Source: Burkholderia plantarii (GTDB lineage Bacteria; Pseudomonadota; Gammaproteobacteria; Burkholderiales; Burkholderiaceae). Taken from it: a stretch of DNA of 64,000 nucleotides. Of this stretch, positions 18,652 through 28,592 are shown piece by piece; positions within the stretch are counted from its first letter, which is position 1; every line of letters starts with the position of its first letter. The stretch spans positions 2,356,001-2,420,000 of the forward strand of contig NZ_CP007212.1 of assembly GCF_001411805.1 (NCBI RefSeq), read 5' to 3'. Position numbers and translations under genes: made by a program. A model generated the notes under the pieces. It was given only the letters and a program-made list of their open reading frames with translations. It made no database searches and was not told where the DNA came from.

Positions 18652-19950
18652 ATGCGCCATCGCTCCCGCCGTCGCCTCGCCCTGCCCTGTTCCACCCGCC
18701 GCGTGCTCGCCGCGCTGATCCCCGCCGCCTCGCTCGCCTGCGCCACCATGCCGGCGCGCGCCACCGTCTCGCTCGTGCAGCCGCCGCGCGAAGCCGCCGC
18801 CAGCGCGCCGCTCACGCTGACGCTGATCTACGCGGACGACGACCGCGCGCCGCTCTCGATCACCACGCCGGACGCGCTCGAGGTGACCGTCACCAACGCC
18901 GAGCAGCCGCCGGTGCCGGTCCGGCTCGCGCGCGAGCCCGGCGTGCCGGCGCGCTTCACGCTGCGCGCCGGCCAGTTCCGCAAGGTGCGATTTTCCGCGC
19001 CGTGGCCCGACAGCGCGCGCGGCACGGTGACCATCACGCCGGTCGGCTTCGACGCCTCGGCCGCCGTGGTCTCGCTCGATCGCGGCCCGAATCAGGCGCG
19101 CGTCGCGCAGGCCGAAGCAGCGGAGGCGCACCAGACGACGCCGGCCGGCGTGGCCGCGGCCGCCACCACCGTCGCCGCGACGGCCGGCACGCCGCCGCCG
19201 ACCGCCGACGCGCTGACCACCGGCGCGCAGGGCCTGCTGTCGAGAATCTCGTACTACGAACCCATGTTCATCGGCGCGGGCGTGAACGGCGACGTCACCG
19301 CCAAGCTGCAGCTGAGCTTCAAGTACCGGCTGCACATGCCCGACGATCCGTCGTCGCGCGCGCTGCTCGACAACCTGTATTTCGGCTACACGCAGACCTC
19401 GATCTGGGATCTGTCCGCCGATTCGAGCCCGTTTCGCGACACCAGCTACAAGCCGCGGCTGTTCTACTACGTGGCCGACACCGGCCTGCGCAGCAGCTGG
19501 TTCACGCGGATGGGTTTCGCGGCCGGGATCGGCCATGAATCGAACGGCAAGGCCGGCACCGACTCGCGCAGCCTGAACATCGCGTTCGTGCAGCCGACCT
19601 GGGAGTTCGGCGACCTGTCGGATTACCACCTGCAGGTGTCGCCGATGCTCTACTACTACGTCGGCATCAGCGACAACCGCGACATCGCCGACTATCGCGG
19701 CTACATGGACCTGCTCGTCAAGTACGGCAGCCCGAACGGCTGGCAGCTGGCCACCACGCTGCGCAAGGGCACCCACCACTGGTACGGCAGCGTCGACACG
19801 CAGCTGTCGTACCCGCTCGCGAAACTGTTCGGCAACGCCTGGGGTGGCTATCTGTGGTTCGGCTTCTTCGACGGCTACGGCGAGGACCTGCTCGACTACA
19901 ACCAGCGCCAGCACTGGATCGCGCGCGTCGGCGTGAGCATCGCGCGCTGA
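18652..19950 (+). CDS. pldA: Outer-membrane phospholipase A
   Basis: OMPLA hydrolyses phospholipids that reach the outer leaflet of the outer membrane. The catalytic block GIGHESNGKAG contains the His-Ser pair (His295, Ser297 from ATG 18652), and the supporting Asn is about 13 residues later in SRSLNI, the order found in E. coli PldA. The C-terminal half is a beta-barrel rich in aromatic residues, ending near VGVSIAR. The N-terminal half is an extra beta-rich periplasmic domain with an Ala/Thr-rich linker, as in other Burkholderia homologues. ATG 18652 starts a cationic signal peptide ending MPARA; an earlier in-frame start at 18526 is possible. Confidence 0.85.
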   Translation: MRHRSRRRLALPCSTRRVLAALIPAASLACATMPARATVSLVQPPREAAASAPLTLTLIYADDDRAPLSITTPDALEVTVTNAEQPPVPVRLAREPGVPARFTLRAGQFRKVRFSAPWPDSARGTVTITPVGFDASAAVVSLDRGPNQARVAQAEAAEAHQTTPAGVAAAATTVAATAGTPPPTADALTTGAQGLLSRISYYEPMFIGAGVNGDVTAKLQLSFKYRLHMPDDPSSRALLDNLYFGYTQTSIWDLSADSSPFRDTSYKPRLFYYVADTGLRSSWFTRMGFAAGIGHESNGKAGTDSRSLNIAFVQPTWEFGDLSDYHLQVSPMLYYYVGISDNRDIADYRGYMDLLVKYGSPNGWQLATTLRKGTHHWYGSVDTQLSYPLAKLFGNAWGGYLWFGFFDGYGEDLLDYNQRQHWIARVGVSIAR

Positions 19951-19996
19951 TGCTTTACCATAACGTTTTGCCGCACCCACTGATCGCCGCCCATCC

Positions 19997-20200
19997 ATGA
20001 GCTCCAATCTTCACGACAAACCGGACAGCCCCTGCATCGGCGTCTGCTCGACCCTCTTCGACGACGTCTGCAAGGGCTGCGGGCGCACCGCGCTCGAAGT
20101 CGCGAACTGGGTGTTCATGAGCGAGGAGGAAAAGGCGGCGGTGTGGGAGCGCATCAAGCGCGAAGGCACGGCAATGCGGTTCCAGTACGACAAGCTCTGA
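19997..20200 (+). CDS. DUF1289 small Cys-rich protein
   Basis: A 67-aa protein of the DUF1289 family. Four cysteines lie in the family pattern SPCIGVCSTLFDDVCKGCGRT, a probable metal-binding knuckle, followed by an EEEKAAVWERI helix. The function is not established. It follows pldA by 46 bp on the same strand and may be cotranscribed. Confidence 0.85.
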   Translation: MSSNLHDKPDSPCIGVCSTLFDDVCKGCGRTALEVANWVFMSEEEKAAVWERIKREGTAMRFQYDKL

Positions 20201-20255
20201 CGCGTGGCCTGAAGCCGGAATACGGCGCGCATCCGGCCATGCCCGACCGCTGGAC

Positions 20256-20288
20256 AAAAAAAAGCGGCACGCAGTACAGCCGTGCCGT
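20256..20288 (-). terminator. Intrinsic terminator of ompW-like gene
   Basis: Read on the minus strand, an 8-bp stem (20264-20271 with 20281-20288) is followed directly by eight T residues (20256-20263 on plus are A). It lies 28 bp beyond the ompW-like stop codon. This is a textbook rho-independent terminator. Confidence 0.85.
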
Positions 20289-20315
20289 CCAACCCCAACT
20301 CTTGTTACCGGTTCG

Positions 20316-20957
20316 TCAGAATTTCATACCCACGCCGAGGCCGACAATGATCGGGTCGAGATGCAGGCGCCCGATCGGCTGACCGTTGAGCGTGGCGTCG
20401 GTATGCATCCAGATCTTCTTCAGGTCGACGTTCACGAAGAACCGCTTCGTGACCTGGACGTCGACACCGAATTGCAGTGCCGGCCCGAAGCTGCTCTTGT
20501 GGACCGCGACGCCGTCATTGCCGACATGAAGGCCGTCGTTGTAAAAATACGTGTAGTTCAGGCCCGCGCCGATATACGGCCGGACCTTGCCCGCGTGGTT
20601 GAAGTGGTATTGCAGCAGCAGCGTGGGCGGCAGCACGTTCACGCCGCCGAGATGCCCGAGGTTCGAATTGACCTGATGCCGCGACGTACCGAGGATCAGC
20701 TCGACGCCGAGGTAGTCGCGGATCATGTAGGTGAAGTCGAGCTCGGGGACCACGGCATTGTTCACACCGGCCTGGATCGCCGACAGCGTGCCGCTGCCGC
20801 GATCCGCGGGTGCGATCTCGATCGCGCGCAGGCGCGCGAGGAAGTCACCCGCAGCAATGCCTTCGCCTGGCGACGCGGCATGTGAGACCGATGGGATCAT
20901 CGCGAAGGCTGCGGCAGCGGCAACGGCTGAGACCAGACAACGAACTTTTTCTTTCAT
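20316..20957 (-). CDS. ompW: OmpW family outer-membrane protein
   Basis: An eight-stranded beta-barrel porin of the OmpW/AlkL family, 213 aa, thought to carry small hydrophobic molecules across the outer membrane. ATG 20957 opens a Sec signal ending SVSHA. Barrel motifs include LDFTYMIRDYLGVELILGTSRHQ and KVRPYIGAGLNYTYF, and the chain ends in the aromatic MKF signature for BAM insertion. The open frame to 21257 runs into upstream DNA and is not coding. Confidence 0.88.
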   Translation of the reverse strand: MKEKVRCLVSAVAAAAAFAMIPSVSHAASPGEGIAAGDFLARLRAIEIAPADRGSGTLSAIQAGVNNAVVPELDFTYMIRDYLGVELILGTSRHQVNSNLGHLGGVNVLPPTLLLQYHFNHAGKVRPYIGAGLNYTYFYNDGLHVGNDGVAVHKSSFGPALQFGVDVQVTKRFFVNVDLKKIWMHTDATLNGQPIGRLHLDPIIVGLGVGMKF

Positions 20958-21022
20958 GGCAATAACCCCCTGGGAACGGTAGTGATTGTCGGAGGGTGTC
21001 GACTGCGTCAACTTGATGCCCG

Positions 21023-22213
21023 TCAAGCCAGAGAGAACATGGGGCGGTTTGTCGCAGCTTCCGGTGCCACACCGGTCAACAACAACGCGAGCAAATCGCG
21101 CACGCTGCGGATCGCCTCGCCGAACGGCAGTGCCTCCCGGCCGCGGAAGAACAGGCCGTTGGCCACGTCGCCGCGCAACGCGGCGGCGAGCCGCGTATCG
21201 ATGCAGAAATGCCCGAAGCGTTCGACGCCGTCGCGCAGGCCGCACACCGACAGACATTCGAACGCGGTCGGGCAGCGCTGCCGGAACGCGCCGAGCTTGG
21301 CGCGAATGCGGGCTTCATGGCGCAGATAGCGATCGAGCCAGGGCGTGCGCACGGCGCGCGCCGGCAGGCCGGTCACGCTGACGAACTCGACGATGTCCTC
21401 GGGCTGCGCGTGCGTGAGCACGTGCTTGAAGGCCGGATGCGCATCGCCTTCCTCGGTGACGGCGAACGGCGTGCCGAGCTGCACGCCGTTCGCGCCGAGC
21501 GCGAGCGCCGCGCGCACGGCTTCGTGGCTGTTGATGCCGCCCGCGACGATCAGCGGGATCGATTCGCGCGCGAGCCCGAGCGTGCGGATCGCCTCGCTCG
21601 CTTCCTCGAGCACGCGCGCGAACGAGAAGCGCGCGTCGTGCATCTCCTCGACGTTGCCGACGCCGAGATGGCCGCCCGCATGCGCCGGATGCTCGATCAC
21701 GATCGCGTCGGGCAGGCGCCCCTTCTTCATCCATTTCTTCAGCACCAGCGCGATGCCGCGGCTGTCGGACAGGATCGGGATCAGCGCGATGTCGTGGCCT
21801 TCGGTCATGTCGGGCAGGTCGAGCGGCAGGCCCGCGCCCATCACGATCGCGTCGGCGCCCGCTTCGCAAGACACACGCACGTAGTCGGCGTGCGCGCGCA
21901 CCGCCTTCATCACGTTGACCGCGATCATGCCGCGGCCCTCGCTCCAGGTACGGGCGCGGCTGATCTCGCGGCGCAGCGCCTCGAGGTTCGCGGCGTCGAA
22001 TGTGTCGCGCACCGGGTTGGCGCGGCAGCGTTCGAGCAGATCGGCATGGTGGTGGCGCAGGTCGATGCTCGCGATCGTGCCGAGCGCTCCCTCCCGCGCG
22101 ACGCTGCCGGCCAGCCGGTGCGCGGAAATGCCGATACCCATGCCGCCCTGCACGATGGGCAGCAGCGCACGGCCGCGGATCATGAGCGGCGGGAAGGAAC
22201 TGGAAATGGTCAT
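21023..22213 (-). CDS. NAD(P)H-dependent flavin oxidoreductase / nitronate monooxygenase family
   Basis: An FMN TIM-barrel enzyme of the 2-nitropropane dioxygenase family, 396 aa. The N-terminal substrate/FMN segment LLPIVQGGMGIGIS, the AHAGGHLG glycine-rich turn and the phosphate-binding block VAGGINSHEAVRAALALGANGVQLGTPF are family hallmarks. Many members detoxify nitronates; others are enoyl reductases, so the reaction is uncertain. ATG 22213 (MTISSSF) is preferred over 22285. It lies in reverse orientation between ompW and ybiT, with no obvious operon. Confidence 0.8.
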   Translation of the reverse strand: MTISSSFPPLMIRGRALLPIVQGGMGIGISAHRLAGSVAREGALGTIASIDLRHHHADLLERCRANPVRDTFDAANLEALRREISRARTWSEGRGMIAVNVMKAVRAHADYVRVSCEAGADAIVMGAGLPLDLPDMTEGHDIALIPILSDSRGIALVLKKWMKKGRLPDAIVIEHPAHAGGHLGVGNVEEMHDARFSFARVLEEASEAIRTLGLARESIPLIVAGGINSHEAVRAALALGANGVQLGTPFAVTEEGDAHPAFKHVLTHAQPEDIVEFVSVTGLPARAVRTPWLDRYLRHEARIRAKLGAFRQRCPTAFECLSVCGLRDGVERFGHFCIDTRLAAALRGDVANGLFFRGREALPFGEAIRSVRDLLALLLTGVAPEAATNRPMFSLA

Positions 22214-22463
22214 CGAAAACTCGTCGAACGTGTCGAAAGCTTCGATGATCGGGGATCGGGAAATGCAGAGGTTGATGCGCGTCAAATTCGAGGTGTCGGC
22301 GCGTTGCGCTCGCGATAGTTCGATCCCGAAGACGATTGGCTGGACGGCAAGACGCGCCGCGGCGTCGCTGCAAACGACGGCGCCCCGCGCTCCCGGCCAT
22401 CCCGACGATCGTCGTCGCGGGGCGGCCGGGAGGCGCGGGGCGCCCGAACCTCGAAGCTGCCGC

Positions 22464-24056
22464 TTACGCCTTTTCCTGCGTCGCCAGGAAGTCCTCGTAA
22501 TTACCGCCGAAGTCGTTGAGCGTGCCGTCGGTGCGCACCTCGATGATGCGATTGGCCAGGCCGCTGACGAACTCGCGGTCGTGCGAGACGAAGATCAGCG
22601 TGCCTTCGAACTTCTCGAGCGCGATCTGCAGCGACTCGATCGACTCCATGTCCATGTGGTTGGTCGGCTCGTCCATCAGCAGCACGTTGTGGCGGCCGAG
22701 CATCAGCTTGCCCCAGATCATGCGGCCCTTCTCGCCGCCCGACAGCACCTTCACCGACTTCTTGATGTCGTCCGCCGAGAACAGCAGGCGGCCGAGCGTG
22801 CCGCGCACGGCCGTCTCGTCGTCGCCTTCCTTGCGGTAGTCGTCGATCCAGTCCATCAGCGTGACGTCGTCGGGAAACTCTTCATAGGTGTCCTGCGGCA
22901 TGTAGCCGACGCTCGCGTTCTCGGCCCACTTCACGGTGCCGTGATCGAGATCGATCTGGCCGCGCAGCGTGCGCAGCAGCGTGGTCTTGCCCGCGCCGTT
23001 CTCGCCGATGATCGCGATGCGCTCGCCCGGCTGCACCGACAGGTTGAAGTTGCTGAAGATCGTGCGGTCGTACTTCTTGGTGATGGCGTCGGCCACCACC
23101 GCGATGTTGTGCAGCTTCTTCTCGAACTCGAAGCGGATGAACGGGTTCTGCCGCGACGACGGCTTGAATTCCTCGATCTTGATCTTGTCGATCTGCTTGG
23201 CGCGGCTGGTGGCCTGGCGCGCCTTCGACTTGTTCGCCGAGAAGCGGCGCACGAAGTCCTGCAGTTCGGCCACGCGCTCCTTGGCACGCGCGTTCGCGTT
23301 GGCCTGACGCTCGCGCGCCTGCGCCGAGGCCAGCATGTAGTCGTCGTAGTTGCCCGGCCAGACCTTCAGCGTGCCGAAGTCCATGTCGGCCATGTGGGTG
23401 CAGACCGAATTCAGGAAGTGACGATCGTGCGAGATGATGATCATCGTCGAGTTGTACTGGTTCAGCGTGTCTTCCAGCCAGCGGATCGAGTTGATGTCGA
23501 GGTTGTTGGTCGGTTCGTCGAGCAGCAGCACGTCCGGCTTCGAGAACAGCGCCTGCGCGAGCAGCACGCGCAGCTTCCAGCCCGGCGCGACCTCGCTCAT
23601 CGGGCCGTTGTGGTACTTCTCGTCGATGCCGATGCCGAGCAGCAGCGCGCCCGCGCGCGCCTCCGCGTCATAGCCGCCGAACTCGGCGAACTTCGCCTCC
23701 AGTTCGGCCGCGTGCATGTAGTCGTCGTCGGTCGCTTCCGGGTTCGCGTAGATCGCGTCGCGCTCGGTCATCGCGGCCCACATCTCGGTGTGGCCCTGCA
23801 TCACCACGTCGAGCACGCGCACGTCCTCGTAGGCGAACTGGTCCTGGCGCAGCTTGCCCAGACGCACGTTCGGCTCGAGCGCCACGTTGCCGCCCGACGG
23901 CTCGAGATCGCCGCCGAGGATCTTCATGAAGGTCGACTTGCCGCAACCGTTCGCGCCGATCAGGCCGTAGCGATTGCCCTCCCCGAACTTGACCGAGATG
24001 TTCTCGAACAGGGGCTTCGGCCCGAATTGCATCGTGATGTTGGCGGTAGAAAGCAC
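22464..24056 (-). CDS. ybiT: ABC-F ribosome-associated ATPase YbiT
   Basis: A soluble ABC-F protein with two ATPase domains, thought to act at the ribosomal E site to rescue stalled translation. Length 530 aa equals E. coli YbiT, and the start region ([22 protein letters not shown]) is nearly the same. Walker A boxes GANGCGKST and GENGAGKTT, signature LSGGEKGRM and Walker [12 protein letters not shown] and [11 protein letters not shown] are intact. The linker between domains (P-site tRNA interaction motif) carries [17 protein letters not shown]. It is transcribed alone. Confidence 0.93.
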   Translation of the reverse strand: MLSTANITMQFGPKPLFENISVKFGEGNRYGLIGANGCGKSTFMKILGGDLEPSGGNVALEPNVRLGKLRQDQFAYEDVRVLDVVMQGHTEMWAAMTERDAIYANPEATDDDYMHAAELEAKFAEFGGYDAEARAGALLLGIGIDEKYHNGPMSEVAPGWKLRVLLAQALFSKPDVLLLDEPTNNLDINSIRWLEDTLNQYNSTMIIISHDRHFLNSVCTHMADMDFGTLKVWPGNYDDYMLASAQARERQANANARAKERVAELQDFVRRFSANKSKARQATSRAKQIDKIKIEEFKPSSRQNPFIRFEFEKKLHNIAVVADAITKKYDRTIFSNFNLSVQPGERIAIIGENGAGKTTLLRTLRGQIDLDHGTVKWAENASVGYMPQDTYEEFPDDVTLMDWIDDYRKEGDDETAVRGTLGRLLFSADDIKKSVKVLSGGEKGRMIWGKLMLGRHNVLLMDEPTNHMDMESIESLQIALEKFEGTLIFVSHDREFVSGLANRIIEVRTDGTLNDFGGNYEDFLATQEKA

Positions 24057-24385
24057 AGCGTGGCCCGGTAGGTGATGGATCGACTGAAACCGGGCATTTT
24101 AGCAGGTCTCGGTGAAGCGCTGCGGGCCAGCGCCGGCACCATGGCGCGGGAAAATATGATGCGACGCCTTTATCGGGTGATTTCCCGGGCGCGGGCGGGC
24201 CGATGCGGGGAGTGGCCGGTGCGCAGAGGCGGCGCCTCAGGGCAGCCGAGGGCGGCCGGTACGAGGTCCATGATGCGGGCGTCCGATGCAGGCTGGCCGC
24301 CGCAGGCACCCGCCTCACGGTGGCGACCGTGCCAGGTCGCCCGGCGCCGTTGCGCCGCGCCGGGGGACGGCGCGGCGCCGGCGCG
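24057..24385. other. Intergenic region upstream of ybiT and downstream of asmA-like gene
   Basis: About 330 bp, GC-rich. It should carry the ybiT promoter (minus strand). I see no convincing gene, hairpin with T run, or RNA. Confidence 0.4.
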
Positions 24386-26704
24386 CTACTTCCTTTTCGC
24401 CGCGTCCGCGGCGGCCTTCGCCTGCGGCGATGCCTTCAGCTGCGAGAACAGCTCCGAGCACGGCACGTCGCGATTGTGGCTCGGCGCGATCAGCGGAATC
24501 AGCGCCGCGAACGGGTTGATGATGCCGAGGCCCACCGCCGCGCCGGCCCGCAGCGCGAGCGCGCCGACGTTGACGCCCACCTTCGGGTTCTTGAAGGTGC
24601 CCTTCACGTAGAGCGGCGAGCGCAGCGAGAACACGCGGAAGCCCTTGGTCTGCGGATGGATGCCCAGATCCATGCCCTCGTTGCGCAGGTCGACGTTGCC
24701 GTCCACGCGGATCACGGCGTCGTCGGTGTCGAGCGCGAACAGCTTCGAGTTCAGGATCCCGTCGGTGGCGACGAAATCGACGGCCGCGCAGTTGATCTTC
24801 ACGTCGCGGTTGCCGAACAGCTTCTCGTAGACCACGTTCGCGACGTTGAGCCCGGCCGCCTCCATCAGCAGCCGGCTGATCGCGCCGTCGGTGGCGAGCG
24901 CCTTCAACTCGCCCGTCGAGGTGGCGGCCAGCGCGGCCGGCGAATTGCCGGTGGCCGAGAGCGTCGCGTCGCCGTTGATCTCGCCGAGCGCCGACTGCAT
25001 CACCTGCGCCGTCGGGAACAGCTGCTTGAGCTTCAGGTGGCGCGCGGCCACCGAGAAGCGCCCCTTGAGCGGCACGGCGCTGCCGTCGAGGCGCGCGTCG
25101 GTGGACAGCGTGCCGCCCGCCACGCCGAAGCGCAGCGGCATCAGCGACAGGACGCCGTCCTGCATCACGATGTGCGTGTAGAGGTCCGAGATCGGCAGCG
25201 CCTTGTCCTTGATCAGCCGGCGACCGGTGAACTTCACGTCCGCGTCGAGCGCCTTCCAGCGGTCGGTGCGGAACGTCTCGACCGGCAGCACGCGGTCGGC
25301 CGGCTGTTTGGTGGTGTCGCCGCGCGCGCGCTTGCTCGCGTTGCTGTCGGCGCCCACCACCGGCCCGAGGTCGGAGAAGCGCAGCAGGTTCGATACGAGT
25401 TCGCCCGACAGCTTCGGCCGCGGCGAGCCCTGCGCGTAGACCAGCGTGCCGTGCAGGTCGCTGCCGCCGACGCGGCCGTCGAAGTTCTCGTAGCGGAACG
25501 TGCTGGCGTTGCGACGGAACTGGCCGACCAGATGGCCGTCGGTCGCATAGGGCGGCGTATCGGGCAGCGTCACGCCGGTCAGCGCGTAGAGATGCGACAT
25601 GCTCGAGCCCTGCAGCCAGAGCCGCAGGTCGATCGCCGCGAGCTGCATCGGATCGGTCAGCGTGCCGACGATCGCCAGGCGCGTGTCGCCGGCCTTCACG
25701 TCGGCCTGCAGCGGGAACGGCCGGCTCGTGTCGCGCAGCGCGAGCACGCCGCCGATCTTGCCGGTGCCGTCGATCGGCACGTTCTTGTAGCGACCGTGGA
25801 CCACGAGGCCGAACGCGTAGGTGGGCGGCGGCGGTGCCGACGCGGCCGTGCCGCTGGCACTGCTTGCACCGCCGGCACTGCCCGCCGAAGCGCCGGACCC
25901 GGCCGTCGCGCCCGCCCCGCTCGTGGCCGGCACGGCCGCCGCCGGGGCGCCGGACGCGCCGCCGGCCGCCGAGGCGCCGGCCTGCGCCGCCGAGGCGGCC
26001 GACGCCGCGGAAGCCGCGGAAGCCGCCTCCACCTTGTTCGCCAGCTGCGTCGCGCCGGCCTTGCCGACGCGCTGCACCGACGCCGCGCGCGAAGTCGCCT
26101 CCTGCTGCTTCATCACCTCGCCGAGCGGGATCGGCTGGCCGAGCGTGTCGATCGCGACGTTCAGGTCGGCCTTGGTGATCGCGTCGCGATAGGTGACGGT
26201 GCCCTTCGCGAAGCCGAAGTCGTGCAGCTCGACCTTCCAGGTGGACGGCTCGCCGGACTGCTTGAACTGGAACGTCCAGTTGTTGCGGCCGTCGGCCAGC
26301 CGCTCGACGTCGAGCGCGGGATTGACGATGTCGATCGAGGGAATCACGACGCGATGCGCGAGCAGCGGCAGCACGGCCAGCTCGAAGTGGGCGGAGTCGA
26401 GCGTCGCGAATTGCGGGGACTTCGTCCAGTCGGGATTGCCGATCGCGATGTCATTGGCGGTGAAGCTCGGCCAGGGCACCCATGAACGCCAGCCGGTTTC
26501 ATCCTGGGGACGGTGCCAGCCGACCTTCAGGTCGCCGCGGATCGCGAACGGCCGGCCGATCTCGGCACTCACGCGCTGGTTGATCCAGGGGCGCGCGCGG
26601 TTCCAGTCGAAAGTGATGATGAAGACGACGAGCGCGACGATCAGCACCACGAGAATGCCGATGATCCAGGCCGCCGTTTTGCCGATGACTCGTGGAAGCG
26701 TCAT
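24386..26704 (-). CDS. AsmA family protein
   Basis: A 772-aa AsmA-like envelope protein: one N-terminal TM helix (about 12-31) anchors a long periplasmic beta-rich body. The opening FDWNRARPWINQRVSAEIGRPF and the C-terminal AsmA_2-type region (LLMEAAGLNVANVVYEKLFG) are typical. Family members are now viewed as bridge-like lipid transporters between the membranes, but the role here is inferred only. Unusual is an insertion of about 80 residues made almost only of Ala, Gly and Ser near residues 220-300, probably a flexible linker. Confidence 0.87.
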   Translation of the reverse strand: MTLPRVIGKTAAWIIGILVVLIVALVVFIITFDWNRARPWINQRVSAEIGRPFAIRGDLKVGWHRPQDETGWRSWVPWPSFTANDIAIGNPDWTKSPQFATLDSAHFELAVLPLLAHRVVIPSIDIVNPALDVERLADGRNNWTFQFKQSGEPSTWKVELHDFGFAKGTVTYRDAITKADLNVAIDTLGQPIPLGEVMKQQEATSRAASVQRVGKAGATQLANKVEAASAASAASAASAAQAGASAAGGASGAPAAAVPATSGAGATAGSGASAGSAGGASSASGTAASAPPPPTYAFGLVVHGRYKNVPIDGTGKIGGVLALRDTSRPFPLQADVKAGDTRLAIVGTLTDPMQLAAIDLRLWLQGSSMSHLYALTGVTLPDTPPYATDGHLVGQFRRNASTFRYENFDGRVGGSDLHGTLVYAQGSPRPKLSGELVSNLLRFSDLGPVVGADSNASKRARGDTTKQPADRVLPVETFRTDRWKALDADVKFTGRRLIKDKALPISDLYTHIVMQDGVLSLMPLRFGVAGGTLSTDARLDGSAVPLKGRFSVAARHLKLKQLFPTAQVMQSALGEINGDATLSATGNSPAALAATSTGELKALATDGAISRLLMEAAGLNVANVVYEKLFGNRDVKINCAAVDFVATDGILNSKLFALDTDDAVIRVDGNVDLRNEGMDLGIHPQTKGFRVFSLRSPLYVKGTFKNPKVGVNVGALALRAGAAVGLGIINPFAALIPLIAPSHNRDVPCSELFSQLKASPQAKAAADAAKRK

Positions 26705-26832
26705 GCCGAGCTCCGTTGTTTTTATCGGGAAGATGATCGACGCGAAGGCCGCGCCGAGCCTGCCGCGACCGAGTATCGGTATTATGGCACCGCGCGCGAA
26801 GTCTCCTCCCCCATTTACCCTTTATTGCATTT

Positions 26833-27603
26833 ATGACAGCAGCCGGCCTGATCGAAGCCCGCGGCCTGACCCGCCGCGACCCAGTCTCCAGGCGGGTGCT
26901 GGTGGCGCCGACCGATTTCAGCGTGATGCCGGGCATGCGCATTGCTGTCACCGGTCCATCCGGTTCGGGCAAGAGCGTGTTCCTGCGCGCGCTGGCGCTG
27001 CTCGATCCGCTCGACGGCGGCACGCTGCACTGGCGCGGCGCGGTCGTTGCGCGCGCATCGATCACGCGCTACCGGCGCAGCGTCGCCTATCTGCGGCAGC
27101 GGCCGGCCACCGCCGACGGCACCGTCGAGGACATCCTGCGCTACCCGTATTCGCTGGCCGTGTACCGCGACCTGCGCTTCGATCACGAGCGCGCCGTCGA
27201 GCTCGCGCGGCAGGCGGGCCGCGCCGACGGTTTCCTCGACCAGGAGGCGAGCGAGCTGTCGGGCGGCGAGGCGCAGATCGCCGCCCTGCTGCGCGTGCTG
27301 CTGCTCGATCCCGAGGTGCTGCTGCTCGACGAGCCCACCTCGGCGCTCGATCCCGAATCGGCGCGCGCCATCGAGGCGCTGGTCCAGGCTTGGTTCGCCG
27401 CGGCGCCCGAGGCACGCGCGTTCCTGTGGGTCTCGCACGATCCCGCGCAGGCGGCACGGATCGCGACGCGTCGCGTGACGATGCACGCCGGCGTGCTCGG
27501 CGAAACGGATGCCGAAGCCGAGGCCGATGTCGATACCGGCGCGGCGGCTTCGTCGCGCGAGGCGGGCACCGATGACGAGCGCCACGGCGGGGTGGCCCGA
27601 TGA
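26833..27603 (+). CDS. fetA: ABC transporter ATP-binding protein, FetA/YbbL-like
   Basis: The ATPase of a two-gene exporter, 256 aa. Walker A is GPSGSGKSV, signature LSGGEAQ, Walker [13 protein letters not shown] and the switch His is in WVSHDPAQA. The downstream gene encodes a YbbM/FetB-type permease with a 4-bp overlap, which identifies the pair as FetAB-like. In E. coli FetAB exports iron and helps peroxide resistance. The C-terminal 30 residues are acidic/Ala-rich and not part of the core fold. Its start lies 128 bp from the divergent asmA-like gene. Confidence 0.8.
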   Translation: MTAAGLIEARGLTRRDPVSRRVLVAPTDFSVMPGMRIAVTGPSGSGKSVFLRALALLDPLDGGTLHWRGAVVARASITRYRRSVAYLRQRPATADGTVEDILRYPYSLAVYRDLRFDHERAVELARQAGRADGFLDQEASELSGGEAQIAALLRVLLLDPEVLLLDEPTSALDPESARAIEALVQAWFAAAPEARAFLWVSHDPAQAARIATRRVTMHAGVLGETDAEAEADVDTGAAASSREAGTDDERHGGVAR

Positions 27604-28418
27604 GCCCGGTACTGCAGGACCTGAGCCTCGGCGACGTCGCGCTCGCGGCCGCGCTGGTGGCCGTCAACGGCGCGCTGTCGTTCGCGCTCTCGCTCGGCCT
27701 CGGCCGCCAGCTCGCCATCGCGGCGGCGCGCACCGTGGTGCAGTTGCTCGCGATCGGCTACCTGCTCGGCTGGGTGTTCGGGCATCCGCGCTGGTACGTG
27801 GTGCTGCCGCTGATGGCCGTGATGACGCTGGTGGCGGGCTTCGCCGGCGCCGCGCGCGGCGAGCGCGGCTATCGCGGGCAGCGCATCGACAGCATCGCGT
27901 CGATCTGGATCGGCTCGTGGGCGGTAGGCGCGCTCGGGCTGTTCGTCGTGATCGGCATCCATCCCTGGTACGAACCGCAATACACGATCCCGATCCTCGG
28001 CATGATCCTCGGCAACGCGCTGACGGGCGTCGGCCTCGGCGTCGAGCGCATGACGGGCGAGCTGACCGCGCGCCGCGACCGCGTGGAAGCCGCGCTCGCG
28101 CTCGGCGCGACGCGCTGGGAGGCGGCGCAGGACGCCGCGCGCCAGGCGGTGCGCGCCGGCATGATGCCGACGCTGAACCAGATGGCCGTGGTCGGGGTGG
28201 TCAGCCTGCCGGGCATGATGACGGGCCAGGTCCTGGCCGGCCAGCCGCCGCTGCAGGCCGTGCGCTATCAGATCGTGATCATGTTCCTGATCGCGGCGGC
28301 GGCGGCGCTCGCCACCGTCGGCGCGGTGCTACTGACCTACCGCCGGCTGTTCTCGGCCGAGCACCGCTTCATCGCCGCGCGGCTCGTCGAGCGCAAGCGG
28401 CGAAAAAAGGCGGCCTGA
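27600..28418 (+). CDS. fetB: ABC transporter permease, FetB/YbbM-like
   Basis: A 272-aa inner-membrane permease of the UPF0014/YbbM family. About seven hydrophobic segments are present. The diagnostic cytoplasmic block ALALGATRWEAAQDAARQAVRAGMMPTLNQ and the following VVGVVSLPGMMTGQVLAG match this family. ATGA overlap with the ATPase gene shows tight coupling. The metal substrate is inferred from E. coli FetAB, not visible here. Confidence 0.85.
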   Translation: MSPVLQDLSLGDVALAAALVAVNGALSFALSLGLGRQLAIAAARTVVQLLAIGYLLGWVFGHPRWYVVLPLMAVMTLVAGFAGAARGERGYRGQRIDSIASIWIGSWAVGALGLFVVIGIHPWYEPQYTIPILGMILGNALTGVGLGVERMTGELTARRDRVEAALALGATRWEAAQDAARQAVRAGMMPTLNQMAVVGVVSLPGMMTGQVLAGQPPLQAVRYQIVIMFLIAAAAALATVGAVLLTYRRLFSAEHRFIAARLVERKRRKKAA

Positions 28419-28592
28419 GCCGGGCCGAGCCTGCCGGATTCAGGGCGGGCCGGATTGATCTGCCCGCACCTCATCGGGCTTCACCAACCTCGTCGCCCTT
28501 TGTCGTGCCTCGTCGCGTGGCAGCGCCGCGCCCGCCGGAGCCCGCGCCGGACACGGCCGGCACACCGCCGGCCAGCCGCGCGCTGCATCGGC

